Shown piece after piece: positions 8,921 to 17,386 of a stretch of 64,000 bases of DNA. Within the stretch, counting starts at the first letter, position 1, and the number at the start of each line of letters is the position of its first letter. This DNA is from JALORV01 sp963766365 (GTDB lineage: Bacteria > Pseudomonadota > Gammaproteobacteria > Burkholderiales > Burkholderiaceae_F). Made by a program: the position numbers and the translations under genes. The stretch lies in the NCBI GenBank assembly GCA_963766365.1, contig CAVXZK010000005.1, forward strand, positions 335,543 to 399,542, written 5' to 3'. The notes below the pieces were generated by a model. That model made no database searches. It was not told where the DNA came from and saw only the letters and a program-made list of their open reading frames with translations.

Positions 8921-9958
8921 ATGGGCGCGGCCCGTAAAACTGGAAAGCGGCAGGAACCGGCGCCAGCCTCGTCTGACCCCGGCGGCGGCGGCGTCGCGCC
9001 CGACCGTGTCACCCATGTCGAGGTCGGGCCCGAGCACGCCGGCCAGCGCCTCGACAATTTCCTGATCCGGCTGGCGAAGGGCGTGCCGAAAAGCCATGTC
9101 TACCGCATCGTGCGCAGCGGCGAGGTGCGCGTGAATCGGGGGCGCGTGGCGGCGGACTACCGCGTGCAGCCAGGCGACGACATCCGGGTGCCCCCGTTGC
9201 GTACGGCGCGGCCGGCCGGCAGCACGCACGGGGCGCCCGTGCCGCCGCTGATGCCGCCCATTCTTTATGAGGACGACGACCTCGTCATCGTCGACAAGCC
9301 CGCCGGCCTGGCGGCGCATGGCGGGAGCGGAGTGGCCCACGGCATCATCGAACGCGTCCGTGCCGCGCGGCCTCGACAGACATTCCTGGAACTCGCCCAC
9401 CGGCTCGACCGAGAAACCTCCGGCATCCTGATGCTGGCGAAGTCACGACGCGCCCTGCAGTCGCTGCACGAGCAGCTGAGGGAAGGCGAGGTGGACAAGC
9501 GTTACCTGCTGCTGGTGGCGGGCGACTGGGTCAACGACCGCCAGCACGTGCGGCTCGCACTGACCAAGTTCGTCAACCGCACAGGCGAACGGCGGGTCGC
9601 CGTGGATCCGGAAGGCGCCGCGTCGCACACGATCTTCACGCTGAAGCAGCGGCTCGGTGGATTCTCGTTGCTGGAGGCGGAACTCAAGACCGGGCGTACG
9701 CATCAGATCCGCGTTCATGTGGCGCACCTGGGATTTCCCATTGTCGGCGACGACAAGTACGGCGATTTCAATCTGAACCGGCGCTTCGCCCGGGGTGAGT
9801 TCGGTCCGCGCTTCGGACGCATGTTTCTGCATGCCTGCTCGACGCGGCTGGCGCATCCGGTGAGCGGTGATCCGCTGGCGCTCGTCAGTGCACTGCCGGA
9901 AGACTGCTCTGCGATCATCAAGGCCCTTGCGGCGCGCGAACATGCCCCGTCCGTTTGA
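8921..9958 (+). CDS. rluC: 23S rRNA pseudouridine synthase RluC
   Basis: Converts specific uridines of 23S rRNA to pseudouridine. 345 residues: a charged N-terminal leader, an S4 RNA-binding domain (about residues 26-85), then the RluA-type catalytic domain with the HRLDRETSG motif (catalytic Asp163) and the GRTHQIRVH motif. RluC rather than RluD is inferred from the position opposite rne, where rluC lies in many proteobacteria. The stop overlaps the following HAD gene by 17 bases, so the two are probably co-translated. Confidence 0.92.
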   Translation: MGAARKTGKRQEPAPASSDPGGGGVAPDRVTHVEVGPEHAGQRLDNFLIRLAKGVPKSHVYRIVRSGEVRVNRGRVAADYRVQPGDDIRVPPLRTARPAGSTHGAPVPPLMPPILYEDDDLVIVDKPAGLAAHGGSGVAHGIIERVRAARPRQTFLELAHRLDRETSGILMLAKSRRALQSLHEQLREGEVDKRYLLLVAGDWVNDRQHVRLALTKFVNRTGERRVAVDPEGAASHTIFTLKQRLGGFSLLEAELKTGRTHQIRVHVAHLGFPIVGDDKYGDFNLNRRFARGEFGPRFGRMFLHACSTRLAHPVSGDPLALVSALPEDCSAIIKALAAREHAPSV

Positions 9959-10598
9959 CCTCGTCGTCTTCGACTGGGACGGCACCGTCGTCGACTCGAC
10001 CGCGATGATCGCGCGGTGCATCCAGAAGGCCGCCGCCGATCTCGGCCTTACGGTACCGACGCTCGAGCAGGCGAACCATGTCATCGGCCTCGGGCTTCAG
10101 GACGCACTGGCTGGCGCGGTGCCGGAGCTGACCGCTGACCGCGTCGAGGCCTTCAGCGCACGCTACCGACATCACTACTTTGCGGTCGAACCGGACATCG
10201 TGCTCTTCGACGGCATTCGCGCGCTGCTGGTCGAGCTTGCCGAAAGCGGCGCGCACCTCGCGGTGGCCACCGGCAAGAGCCGCCGAGGACTCGATCGTGC
10301 CTTCGCCGCCACCGGGCTCGGCGTGTTCTTCTCGTCTTCGCGCTGTGCCGACGAAACCCATCCGAAACCGCATCCGGCGATGCTCACCGAGCTCACCGAA
10401 GAACTCGACGTTCCGTCGCAGCGGACCGTGATGATCGGCGACACCACGCACGACCTCGCGATGGCGCGGTCGGCGGGAACGGCGTCCATCGGCGTGACCT
10501 ATGGAGCTCACCCCCGCGACCAGCTTGAAACGCTCGGACCGCTCGCGCTCGTCGAGAACGTGGCCGGACTGCGCCCATGGCTGCTGAAGGTGCGCTGA
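9942..10598 (+). CDS. HAD-superfamily phosphatase, phosphoglycolate-phosphatase-like
   Basis: Mg-dependent phosphatase of the HAD superfamily, subfamily IA. 218 residues. Motif I is DWDGTVVDS with nucleophile Asp11 and general acid Asp13; motif III lysine in HPKPHPAM; motif IV MIGDTTHDLAMA. Upstream in-frame codons lie inside rluC, so the start is set at the ATG just before motif I. The substrate is not clear; this gene conventionally follows rluC and precedes the Rieske gene in betaproteobacteria. It overlaps both neighbours. Confidence 0.88.
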   Translation: MPRPFDLVVFDWDGTVVDSTAMIARCIQKAAADLGLTVPTLEQANHVIGLGLQDALAGAVPELTADRVEAFSARYRHHYFAVEPDIVLFDGIRALLVELAESGAHLAVATGKSRRGLDRAFAATGLGVFFSSSRCADETHPKPHPAMLTELTEELDVPSQRTVMIGDTTHDLAMARSAGTASIGVTYGAHPRDQLETLGPLALVENVAGLRPWLLKVR

Positions 10599-10981
10599 TT
10601 CCGCTGTGCCCGTCGGACGAACTGGCGGACGGCGGCAGGGGCGTGCGATTTTCTGTCCTCTTCAGGGGCGAGAGGGTACCGGCCTTCGCGATCCGACATG
10701 GGGGACAGGCGTTCGCCTACCTGAATCGTTGCGCCCACGTCGCAATGGAACTCGACTGGCAGCCGGGAGAGTTCTTCGAACCCGAGGCCGAGTTCCTGAT
10801 CTGTGCAACGCACGGTGCACTGTACGACCCGGCCACTGGCGGGTGCCGCGGCGGGGCCTGCGCCGGTCATGGTGGACTGCGGCCGATCGCATTGATCGAG
10901 GCCGAGCAGCGTGTCTGGTGGCTGCCCGATGCGCAGACACAGCCTTTGCCCGACGGGCTTTCGCCGAGCGACGCTTCCTAA
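10577..10981 (+). CDS. Rieske 2Fe-2S domain protein
   Basis: Small soluble protein consisting of one Rieske 2Fe-2S domain, 134 residues. Cluster ligands are Cys52/His54 in NRCAHV and Cys76/His79 in CATHGA. It starts inside the HAD gene (22-base overlap) and its stop overlaps the convergent methyltransferase stop by 4 bases. No oxygenase partner is nearby; its role as an electron carrier is inferred from the domain only. Confidence 0.85.
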   Translation: MAAEGALIPLCPSDELADGGRGVRFSVLFRGERVPAFAIRHGGQAFAYLNRCAHVAMELDWQPGEFFEPEAEFLICATHGALYDPATGGCRGGACAGHGGLRPIALIEAEQRVWWLPDAQTQPLPDGLSPSDAS

Positions 10982-11685
10982 GCGAGCAGTGAGAAGACCA
11001 CTGGGCGACGGTCGATGGGCGGGGGCCCAACGACGGCGCGCCACTCGGCGATCGACTTCGTCATCACGTACTCGGACACGCCGGTGAGATCAGCGGCCAC
11101 GGCGAGGCGCGTACCGGCCGCACACGTCGCGACGATCGCGTCGAACATCGCGCTGCTGCGATAGGGCGTCTCGATGAAGATCTGCGTCTCGCCCGAGCGC
11201 GAGTCGCGTTCCAGTGCCTGCAGTCGCTGGGCGCGTTGCGCCGCCGGCACCGGCAGATAGCCATGAAAGCGGAAGCTCTGGCCGTTCAGGCCGGAGCCCA
11301 TCAGCGCGAGCAGCAGGGCCGAAGGTCCGACCAGGGGCCGCACGCGGATCCCCATGCGATGTGCAGCGGCGACCAGTGTCGCGCCCGGGTCGGCGACAGC
11401 AGGGCAGCCGGCTTCCGAGACCAGCGCGCCATCGCGTCCACCGCACACTGGCGTCAGCCAGTCATTGATGGCGCGGCCATCCGGCGCGTGTCCGATCTCG
11501 ACGATGTCGAGTTCTCGCATCGGCCGCGGGTGCTCGATGTCCTTCAGGAACGCGCGTGTCGTCTTCGCATTCTCCGCGAGGAAGTACGTCAGCCCCCGTG
11601 CGATCGCCACGACTTCCGCCGGCAGCACCGCGTCGCGCGTTCCGTGGGCAATCGGACAGGGCAGCAGGAACAGGATGCCGGCCAT
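10978..11685 (-). CDS. SAM-dependent methyltransferase, tetrapyrrole methylase fold (RsmI-like paralogue)
   Basis: 235 residues of the fold shared by RsmI (16S rRNA 2'-O-methyltransferase) and tetrapyrrole methylases. Seen: N-terminal LLPCPIAHG, GGRDGALVSEAGCPAVADPG (the SAM-binding DAGTPGISDPG equivalent), VGPSALLLALMGSGL and IETPYRSSAMFDAI. The N-terminus lacks the usual GTLYVVATPIGN sequence of true RsmI, so this looks like the shorter paralogue found next to maf in betaproteobacteria. Co-directional with maf, one base downstream of it. Confidence 0.8.
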   Translation of the reverse strand: MAGILFLLPCPIAHGTRDAVLPAEVVAIARGLTYFLAENAKTTRAFLKDIEHPRPMRELDIVEIGHAPDGRAINDWLTPVCGGRDGALVSEAGCPAVADPGATLVAAAHRMGIRVRPLVGPSALLLALMGSGLNGQSFRFHGYLPVPAAQRAQRLQALERDSRSGETQIFIETPYRSSAMFDAIVATCAAGTRLAVAADLTGVSEYVMTKSIAEWRAVVGPPPIDRRPVVFSLLA

Positions 11686-11686
11686 G

Positions 11687-12280
11687 TCAATGCGTAGGCG
11701 GAACCTCGACGCCGGCAGCCGCTAGCATCGACACGAGCCGGATCAGCGGCAATCCGATGAGGGCGGTGGGGTCGTCGGACTGCACGCGATCCACCAGCGC
11801 GATCCCGAGCGACTCGATCTTCGCGGCACCGGCGCAGTCGTACGGCTGATCCAGACGGAGGTAACGCTCCAGTGCCGCACGCGGCAGCGACCGCATGTGG
11901 ACGGTCGTCGGAACCGAGTCGACCTGCACTTGCGACGCGGCAGGACCAATGACGGCCAGTGCGGTGTGAAAGACAACCTGCTTGCCCTGCATGCGTTCGA
12001 GCTGCTCCAGCGCAGCGGCATGCTCCAGCGGCTTGCCGATTGCTGCACCATCGAGTTCGGCCACCTGGTCCGACCCGACGACTATGCACTGCGGCCGCTG
12101 GGCATGGACTGCCTGAGCCTTGGCGACCGCCAGGCGCCATGCCGTGTCATGAGGAGCTTCGCCACTAAGCGCCGCTTCGTCGACCTCCGGAGCATGAACC
12201 TCGAATCCGAGGCGCAGCCGCTGCAGCAGTTCGCGACGGTAGCGCGAGGTGGAGGCGAGTACGATCCGAGGCGGACTCAT
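11687..12280 (-). CDS. maf: Maf-family nucleotide pyrophosphatase
   Basis: House-cleaning nucleoside triphosphate pyrophosphatase (YceF type), 197 residues. LASTSRYRRELL at the N-terminus and VVGSDQVAELDG with the catalytic Asp are visible, then the YDCAGAAKIESLG motif. The start at ATG 12280 is 10 codons inside the longest frame and immediately precedes the conserved motif. Divergent from yceD with 44 bases between starts; together with the methyltransferase it forms a two-gene unit. Confidence 0.92.
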   Translation of the reverse strand: MSPPRIVLASTSRYRRELLQRLRLGFEVHAPEVDEAALSGEAPHDTAWRLAVAKAQAVHAQRPQCIVVGSDQVAELDGAAIGKPLEHAAALEQLERMQGKQVVFHTALAVIGPAASQVQVDSVPTTVHMRSLPRAALERYLRLDQPYDCAGAAKIESLGIALVDRVQSDDPTALIGLPLIRLVSMLAAAGVEVPPTH

Positions 12281-12324
12281 GGCGCGCGCAGTGTAGCGGC
12301 GCCGAACCACGTTCTCGCGACCCC

Positions 12325-12855
12325 GTGCCCTCCGTCACGCCGCAACTGGTGGATGTCTACGAACTGGCCCGCGAACGGCGGACCATTGAGGGCGACCTTG
12401 CGCTTGCCGACCTCAAACGACTGGCCGCGTCGCTGCTGCGAACCGAAGGATCCCTGCGGTACCGGATCCGCGGTGATATCGACGAGCCGGGGCGACCGGG
12501 CGCTGAGATGAACGTGTCGGCCACTTTGCTTCTTGAGTGCCAGCGCTGCAACCAGGAGCTGGAGTTTCCGTTGCGGCGGAACGCACACTTCCGCTTCGTC
12601 ACCAGCGAAGAGGAGTTGAACGCTTTGCCGATCGATGACGATGACGTCGACGAGGTTGTCGGCTCCCGGCACATGGACATTGCCGCCTGGATCGAGGACG
12701 AGGCGATTCTGTCGCTGCCGCTCGTGCCGCGGCATGACCACTGCCGCCCGGCGGTTCCGCTGGTCGGCGCCCAGGAAGGGGACGGCGAGGAAGAGAAACC
12801 CCCGAACCCGTTCGCGGCGCTCGCCAGCCTCAAGGCCGGACGCAAGCCCGGCTGA
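12325..12855 (+). CDS. yceD: YceD/DUF177 family, 23S rRNA accumulation protein
   Basis: DUF177 protein that almost always precedes rpmF; the E. coli member affects 23S rRNA accumulation. 176 residues from GTG 12325. The CQRCNQELEF motif of the family and the acidic C-terminal part ending NPFAALASLKAGR are clear (DUF177 proteins end in a similar NPFAVLAKLK sequence). It is followed by rpmF after 67 bases. Regulation together with rpmF and plsX is the usual arrangement. Confidence 0.9.
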   Translation: MPSVTPQLVDVYELARERRTIEGDLALADLKRLAASLLRTEGSLRYRIRGDIDEPGRPGAEMNVSATLLLECQRCNQELEFPLRRNAHFRFVTSEEELNALPIDDDDVDEVVGSRHMDIAAWIEDEAILSLPLVPRHDHCRPAVPLVGAQEGDGEEEKPPNPFAALASLKAGRKPG

Positions 12856-12888
12856 GTTCACGGGGTTCCGTTCGCCGGCCAGCTCAGG

Positions 12889-12894
12889 TACAAT
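12889..12894 (+). promoter_or_regulatory. possible -10 box upstream of rpmF
   Basis: TACAAT lies 28 bases before the rpmF start, followed by a T-rich stretch unusual for this GC-rich sequence. The hexamer at -35 spacing of 17 (12866-12871) is a weak TTGACA match, so the promoter call is tentative. Confidence 0.35.
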
Positions 12895-12922
12895 TTTTCG
12901 TTTTCTTTTCACGGGGTTAGCC

Positions 12923-13105
12923 ATGGCTGTCCAACAGAACAAGAAGTCGGCGTCGAAGCGCGGAACGCATCGCGCGCACGACTTCCTCAGCAACCCGCCG
13001 ACGGCGATCGAGCCGACGACGGGTGAAGTGCATCGCCGCCACCACATCAGCCCGAATGGTGTCTATCGCGGCAAGAAGGTCCTGCAGACCAAGAACGACG
13101 AGTAA
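12923..13105 (+). CDS. rpmF: 50S ribosomal protein L32
   Basis: Structural protein of the large ribosomal subunit, 60 residues from ATG 12923. MAVQQNKKSASKRGTHRAHD is diagnostic of L32. Zinc-binding cysteines are absent, as in the C- form of L32. A longer frame upstream is not needed. Located between yceD and plsX, as is conventional. Confidence 0.97.
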   Translation: MAVQQNKKSASKRGTHRAHDFLSNPPTAIEPTTGEVHRRHHISPNGVYRGKKVLQTKNDE

Positions 13106-13112
13106 GCTTCTT

Positions 13113-13130
13113 CGATCAGCTTCCTGATCG
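13113..13130 (+). promoter_or_regulatory. 7-bp hairpin just after rpmF
   Basis: CGATCAG, loop CTTC, CTGATCG, beginning 8 bases after the rpmF stop. No T-run follows directly, so it is more likely an mRNA-stabilising or processing hairpin than a terminator. Confidence 0.35.
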
Positions 13131-13187
13131 GTCGAGCCCTCGTGCGCGTACGCTCGCGCGTCGAATTTCAACCCTGTATTGACTGTC

Positions 13188-13220
13188 CACGGCGCAGTTC
13201 CTGCGCCGTGAGTCTTTCTT
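13188..13220 (+). terminator. 10-bp hairpin with pyrimidine tract between rpmF and plsX
   Basis: CACGGCGCAG (13188-13197), loop TTC, and the exact complement (13201-13210), then AGTCTTTCTT. It fits an intrinsic terminator or attenuator lying 15 bases before the plsX start; the T tract is interrupted, so termination is probably partial. Confidence 0.45.
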
Positions 13221-13224
13221 CACG

Positions 13225-14274
13225 GTGACCGTGCGCATCGCCATCGATTGCATGGGCGGGGATCACGGTGTCTCCGTCACGGTGCCGGCTGCGCTGCGTC
13301 TTGCCGCCGAGGCGGCGGACGTCTCGCTTCTGCTGGTCGGCCGCGCCAAAGAAGTCGAAGCTGCGGTGGGCAAGGCCACGCAGCGCGTCGAGGTCGTGCA
13401 TGCCGAGGAAGTCGTGGAAATGCACGATCCCCCGGCAATCGCGCTGCGCACCAAGCGCAATTCGTCGATGCGGGTCGCGATCAACCTGGCCAAGGAAGCA
13501 CGGGCCGATGTCGTGGTCAGTGCGGGCAACACCGGCGCGCTGATGGCGATGTCGCGCTTCGTGCTGAAGACGCTGGAAGGCATCGACCGGCCGGCCATCG
13601 CGGGAGTGATCCCGAACCAGACAGGCCGCGGCACGACGATGCTCGATCTCGGGGCCAACGTCGACTGCGGTCCGGACCATCTGCTTCAGTTCGCCGTGCT
13701 GGGCTCGGCTCTCGTTGCCGCGATCGAGGAGCGCGACCGTCCGACCGTCGGCCTGCTCAACATCGGCGAGGAGATGATCAAGGGTAACGAGATCGTCAAG
13801 CAGACGGCAGACCTGCTGCGCGCCAGCCCGCTCAATTTCCACGGCAATGTCGAAGGCAATGACATCTACAAGGGCACGACCGACGTCGTTGTCTGCGACG
13901 GCTTCGTCGGCAACGTCGCGCTTAAGACGTCGGAGGGCCTGGCACAGATGCTTGGCGGCTTCGTGCGCGAGGAATTCAAGCGTGACCCACTGTCCCGCGT
14001 GATGGCGCTCGCGGCCTATCCGGTCCTTGCCCGCTTTCGCCGTCGGGTCGATCCGCGCCGCTACAACGGAGCAAGCCTGCTCGGACTGCGCGGACTGGTC
14101 GTCAAGAGCCACGGTTCGGCTGACCAGGTTGCCTTTGGCGTGGCGCTGCGGCGCGGTTACGAAGAAGCGCGCCACCGAGTGCTGGAGCGCACGATCGCGG
14201 CGATGCAGCCCTTCGTGGCGCAACTCGACCAGATGCACAAGCGCCGACCGGAAGCTGCCGAGCAGGACGCATGA
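13225..14274 (+). CDS. plsX: phosphate acyltransferase PlsX
   Basis: Makes acyl-phosphate from acyl-ACP, the first committed step toward phosphatidic acid; peripheral membrane enzyme. 349 residues from GTG 13225. Seen: IAIDCMGGDHG, VSAGNTGALMA, LDLGANVDC, GLLNIGEE and VCDGFVGNVALKTSEG, all family signatures. Heads the fabH-fabD-fabG-acpP-fabF cluster; its stop overlaps the fabH start by 4 bases. Confidence 0.96.
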   Translation: MTVRIAIDCMGGDHGVSVTVPAALRLAAEAADVSLLLVGRAKEVEAAVGKATQRVEVVHAEEVVEMHDPPAIALRTKRNSSMRVAINLAKEARADVVVSAGNTGALMAMSRFVLKTLEGIDRPAIAGVIPNQTGRGTTMLDLGANVDCGPDHLLQFAVLGSALVAAIEERDRPTVGLLNIGEEMIKGNEIVKQTADLLRASPLNFHGNVEGNDIYKGTTDVVVCDGFVGNVALKTSEGLAQMLGGFVREEFKRDPLSRVMALAAYPVLARFRRRVDPRRYNGASLLGLRGLVVKSHGSADQVAFGVALRRGYEEARHRVLERTIAAMQPFVAQLDQMHKRRPEAAEQDA

Positions 14275-15251
14275 AGCGCCGTCACGCGCGCGTCGTCGCC
14301 ACCGGTTCGGCACTGCCCGGACGCGTGGTCAGCAACGATGAGCTGGCTCGCGAGCTCGCCGGCCGTGGCATCGAAACGTCGGATGAGTGGATTGTCGCGC
14401 GGACGGGGATCCGGCAACGGTATATCGCCGAACCGGGGGTCGGCTCTGCCGAGCTCGGCGCACGCGCGGCGCAGACGGCGCTGCAATCGGCCGGATTGAC
14501 GGTCGACAGTGTCGATCTCATCGTCGTGGCCACCTCGACGCCCGACCAGATTTTCCCGAGCTGCGCCTGCCTGATTCAGGCGCGTCTCGGTCATCCGGGT
14601 TGTGCCGCGTTCGATGTGCAGGCGGTGTGCAGCGGCTTCGTCTACGCGCTCGCCATCGCCGAGTCGATGATCGTCGCTGGCAAGCACCGAAGGGCGCTGG
14701 TTGTCGGCACCGAAGTGTTCTCGCGCATCCTCGACTGGAACGACCGCTCGACCTGCGTGCTGTTCGGCGACGGTGCAGGCGCGGTTGTGATTGAAGTCTC
14801 GGACCAGCCGGGCATCGTGGCAAGTGAATTGCGCGCCGACGGCAGCCAGGCCGGCATCCTGTGTGCCGCGGGACGCATCAGCCACGGCGCCATTGAAGGG
14901 ACGCCGTATCTTGCGATGGATGGCCAAGCCGTCTTCAAACTCGCGGTATCCGCCCTTGGAGCCTCCGCGCTCGATGTCCTGGCACAGGCGCACGTCAAGA
15001 CAGCCGAGCTCGACTGGTTCATTCCGCACCAGGCCAACATACGCATCATGAACGCCATCGCGCGACGGCTCGGACTGCCCGACTCGAAGGTCGTTGCCAC
15101 GGTCGACCGGCACGGCAATACGTCGGCGGCATCGGTGCCACTTGCGCTCGACGTCGCCGTTCGCGACGGCCGCATTCGCACCGGCGACCTGGTGATGCTC
15201 CAGGGGGTCGGGGGCGGATTCACATGGGGATCTGTACTGCTCAGGTGGTGA
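14271..15251 (+). CDS. fabH: beta-ketoacyl-ACP synthase III FabH
   Basis: Condenses acetyl-CoA with malonyl-ACP to start fatty acid synthesis. 326 residues. Catalytic triad: Cys120 in VQAVCSGFVYAL, His in FIPHQANIRIM and Asn in DRHGNTSAAS. The DEWIVARTGIRQR substrate loop is present. Coupled to plsX by an ATGA overlap; fabD begins 4 bases after its stop. Confidence 0.96.
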   Translation: MKRRHARVVATGSALPGRVVSNDELARELAGRGIETSDEWIVARTGIRQRYIAEPGVGSAELGARAAQTALQSAGLTVDSVDLIVVATSTPDQIFPSCACLIQARLGHPGCAAFDVQAVCSGFVYALAIAESMIVAGKHRRALVVGTEVFSRILDWNDRSTCVLFGDGAGAVVIEVSDQPGIVASELRADGSQAGILCAAGRISHGAIEGTPYLAMDGQAVFKLAVSALGASALDVLAQAHVKTAELDWFIPHQANIRIMNAIARRLGLPDSKVVATVDRHGNTSAASVPLALDVAVRDGRIRTGDLVMLQGVGGGFTWGSVLLRW

Positions 15252-15255
15252 TCAA

Positions 15256-16206
15256 TTGAAGATTGCTTTCGTCTTCCCAGGCCAGGGTTCGCAGTCCGTT
15301 GGCATGCTGGCCAGCTTCACCGGCAATCAGGCGGTGGAGTCCGTGCTGCATCGAGCCTCGGCCGCACTTGGCCAGGACTTGCGTTCTCTCATTGCGGATG
15401 GGCCCGCCGAGGACCTGAACCTCACCGTCAATACGCAGCCAGCCATGCTGGTGGCGGCCTTCGCGATGTATGAGGCGTGGCGTGCCGCGTGCGGCGCCGA
15501 GCCCGTGCTAGTGGCAGGACACAGTCTCGGTGAATACACGGCGCTGACGGCCGCCGGCGCGCTCACGCTCGAGGATGCGGTGCGGCTCGTGCGATTTCGC
15601 GCGACCGCGATGCAGGAGGCGGTGCCGGTCGGCGTTGGCGCCATGGCGGCGGTGATGGGTCTCGCCGACGATGTCGTGCGCCTCGCCTGCCAGGAGGCGG
15701 CCGGTGGCGAAGTGGTGCAGGCGGTGAACTTCAACGCGCCGTCGCAGGTGGTTATCGCGGGGCACAAGGGGGCCGTCGAGCGAGCCTGTGCGGCCGCCAA
15801 GCAACGGGGAGCGAAGCGCGCATTGATGCTGCCCGTGTCGGCACCGTTTCACTCCTCGCTGATGCAGCCCGCGGCCGATCATCTGCGGCAATACCTCGCT
15901 TCGGTGCCGATCGCCGCGCCAGCCATGCCCGTGATCAACAATGTCGATGTCCAGACCGAGTCGTCGGCGGATCGCATCATCGATGCTCTGTCGCGCCAGG
16001 CAGCGAGCCCGGTGCGCTGGGTGGAGACTGTGCAGCGGCTGGCACGCGAAGGCGTGACGCATGTCGTCGAGTGCGGCCCGGGCCGGGTACTGTCCGGGCT
16101 CACGAAGCGGATCGAACCCACGCTCGAGAGCCTGTCGGTAAACGATGCTGACAGCCTGGATGCCGCGCTTGACGCACTCACGCCTCCCGGAGCCAGTGCA
16201 TCATGA
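15256..16206 (+). CDS. fabD: malonyl-CoA:ACP transacylase FabD
   Basis: Loads malonate from CoA onto ACP. 316 residues. N-terminal FVFPGQGSQSVGM, nucleophile Ser90 in GHSLGEYTA, and catalytic His in SAPFHSSLM. The start is TTG at 15256: this codon directly precedes KIAFVFPGQ and has an AGGTGG ribosome site at about 15243-15248, and no ATG or GTG is available nearby. The stop overlaps fabG by 4 bases. Confidence 0.95.
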   Translation: MKIAFVFPGQGSQSVGMLASFTGNQAVESVLHRASAALGQDLRSLIADGPAEDLNLTVNTQPAMLVAAFAMYEAWRAACGAEPVLVAGHSLGEYTALTAAGALTLEDAVRLVRFRATAMQEAVPVGVGAMAAVMGLADDVVRLACQEAAGGEVVQAVNFNAPSQVVIAGHKGAVERACAAAKQRGAKRALMLPVSAPFHSSLMQPAADHLRQYLASVPIAAPAMPVINNVDVQTESSADRIIDALSRQAASPVRWVETVQRLAREGVTHVVECGPGRVLSGLTKRIEPTLESLSVNDADSLDAALDALTPPGASAS

Positions 16207-16964
16207 ATGTGTTCCAGCCCCAATGTCTGCAGGACGAGGTGGCGCTCGTCACGGGTGCGTCGCGAGGCATCGGACGTGCCATCGCCGAGCAACTCGCGCG
16301 CGCCGGTGCAACCGTGATCGGAACAGCCACCACGGCGGCGGGTGCAGATGCGATTTCCGCGCGGCTCTCGGAACTCGGTGCGCGCGGCAAGGGCCTGGTT
16401 TTCGACGTCCGTGACGGCGCGCAGACCGATGGCCTGATCGACGGCATCGCGAGGGACCACGGCAAGCTGTCGGTGCTCGTTAACAACGCCGGCATCACGC
16501 GCGACACGCTGGCGATGCGCATGAAGGATGACGACTGGACCGCGGTGATCGACACCAACCTGTCGGGAGTCTTCCGGCTGAGCAGGGCTGTCATGCGCGG
16601 AATGATGAAGGCGAAACACGGCCGCATCATCAACATCACGTCGGTCGTCGGCTCGAGCGGAAACGCCGGCCAGGCCAACTACGCGGCGGCCAAGGCCGGA
16701 GTGGCCGGACTGACGAAGGCCCTCGCGCGCGAAGTCGGCAGCCGCGGTATAACCGTCAACTGCATCGCACCGGGCTTCATCGACACCGACATGACGCGCG
16801 CGCTGAACGAGCAGCAGACCCAGGCTCTGTTGGGCCAGATTCCGCTCGGCCGGCTTGGCCAGGCCGAGGACATCGGCGCGGCCGTGGTGTTCCTGGCCTC
16901 GCCGGCTGCGGCCTACATCACCGGCGCGACACTTCACGTCAACGGCGGGATGTTCATGAGTTGA
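16203..16964 (+). CDS. fabG: 3-oxoacyl-ACP reductase FabG
   Basis: NADPH-dependent reductase of the elongation cycle, short-chain dehydrogenase family, 253 residues. TGASRGIGRAIA cofactor loop, NNAG motif, and catalytic Ser147, Tyr160, Lys164 (ITSVVG, NYAAAK). N-terminal extension of about 9 residues relative to E. coli. The start overlaps the fabD stop (ATGA). Confidence 0.96.
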   Translation: MNVFQPQCLQDEVALVTGASRGIGRAIAEQLARAGATVIGTATTAAGADAISARLSELGARGKGLVFDVRDGAQTDGLIDGIARDHGKLSVLVNNAGITRDTLAMRMKDDDWTAVIDTNLSGVFRLSRAVMRGMMKAKHGRIINITSVVGSSGNAGQANYAAAKAGVAGLTKALAREVGSRGITVNCIAPGFIDTDMTRALNEQQTQALLGQIPLGRLGQAEDIGAAVVFLASPAAAYITGATLHVNGGMFMS

Positions 16965-17003
16965 TGCTTCAAGCGATGCAGGGGCGCGACGAGTCGCCTC
17001 TGT

Positions 17004-17009
17004 TAGAAT
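17004..17009 (+). promoter_or_regulatory. possible -10 box upstream of acpP
   Basis: TAGAAT in the 150-base gap between fabG and acpP, where an internal promoter for the highly expressed acpP is common. No good -35 hexamer is visible at normal spacing, so confidence is low. Confidence 0.3.
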
Positions 17010-17114
17010 CCGCGCGCTTTTTTCGCCGGCCAAGAACATGGCGGTGCGCACCGGCGGCAGTACTTGCGCACATCGCGGCGCACCGCGAACACAGACGAGG
17101 CAGGAGAGGAGTCC

Positions 17115-17357
17115 ATGGAGAACATTGAGCAACGGGTCAAGAAGATCGTCGCCGAGCAACTCGGCGTCAACGAGGCCGACATCAAGAATGAATCGGCCTT
17201 CGTGGAGGACCTCGGAGCCGACTCGCTCGACACCGTCGAGCTCGTGATGGCGCTGGAAGACGAATTCGAGTGTGAGATTCCGGACGAGGAAGCCGAGAAG
17301 ATCCGCACGGTCCAGCAGGCCGTCGATTACATCAACGCTCACCTGAAGAAGGCCTGA
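17115..17357 (+). CDS. acpP: acyl carrier protein
   Basis: Carries growing acyl chains on a phosphopantetheine arm. 80 residues, very acidic. The attachment site is Ser37 in GADSLDTVEL. Start at ATG 17115, preceded by GGAGAGGAG; an in-frame upstream start at 17064 would add 17 unrelated residues and is rejected. Its modification enzyme, AcpS, is encoded at 29521-29931. Confidence 0.97.
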   Translation: MENIEQRVKKIVAEQLGVNEADIKNESAFVEDLGADSLDTVELVMALEDEFECEIPDEEAEKIRTVQQAVDYINAHLKKA

Positions 17358-17386
17358 CGGCCGAGAAAGCAGCTGCCAGGAGTTCG

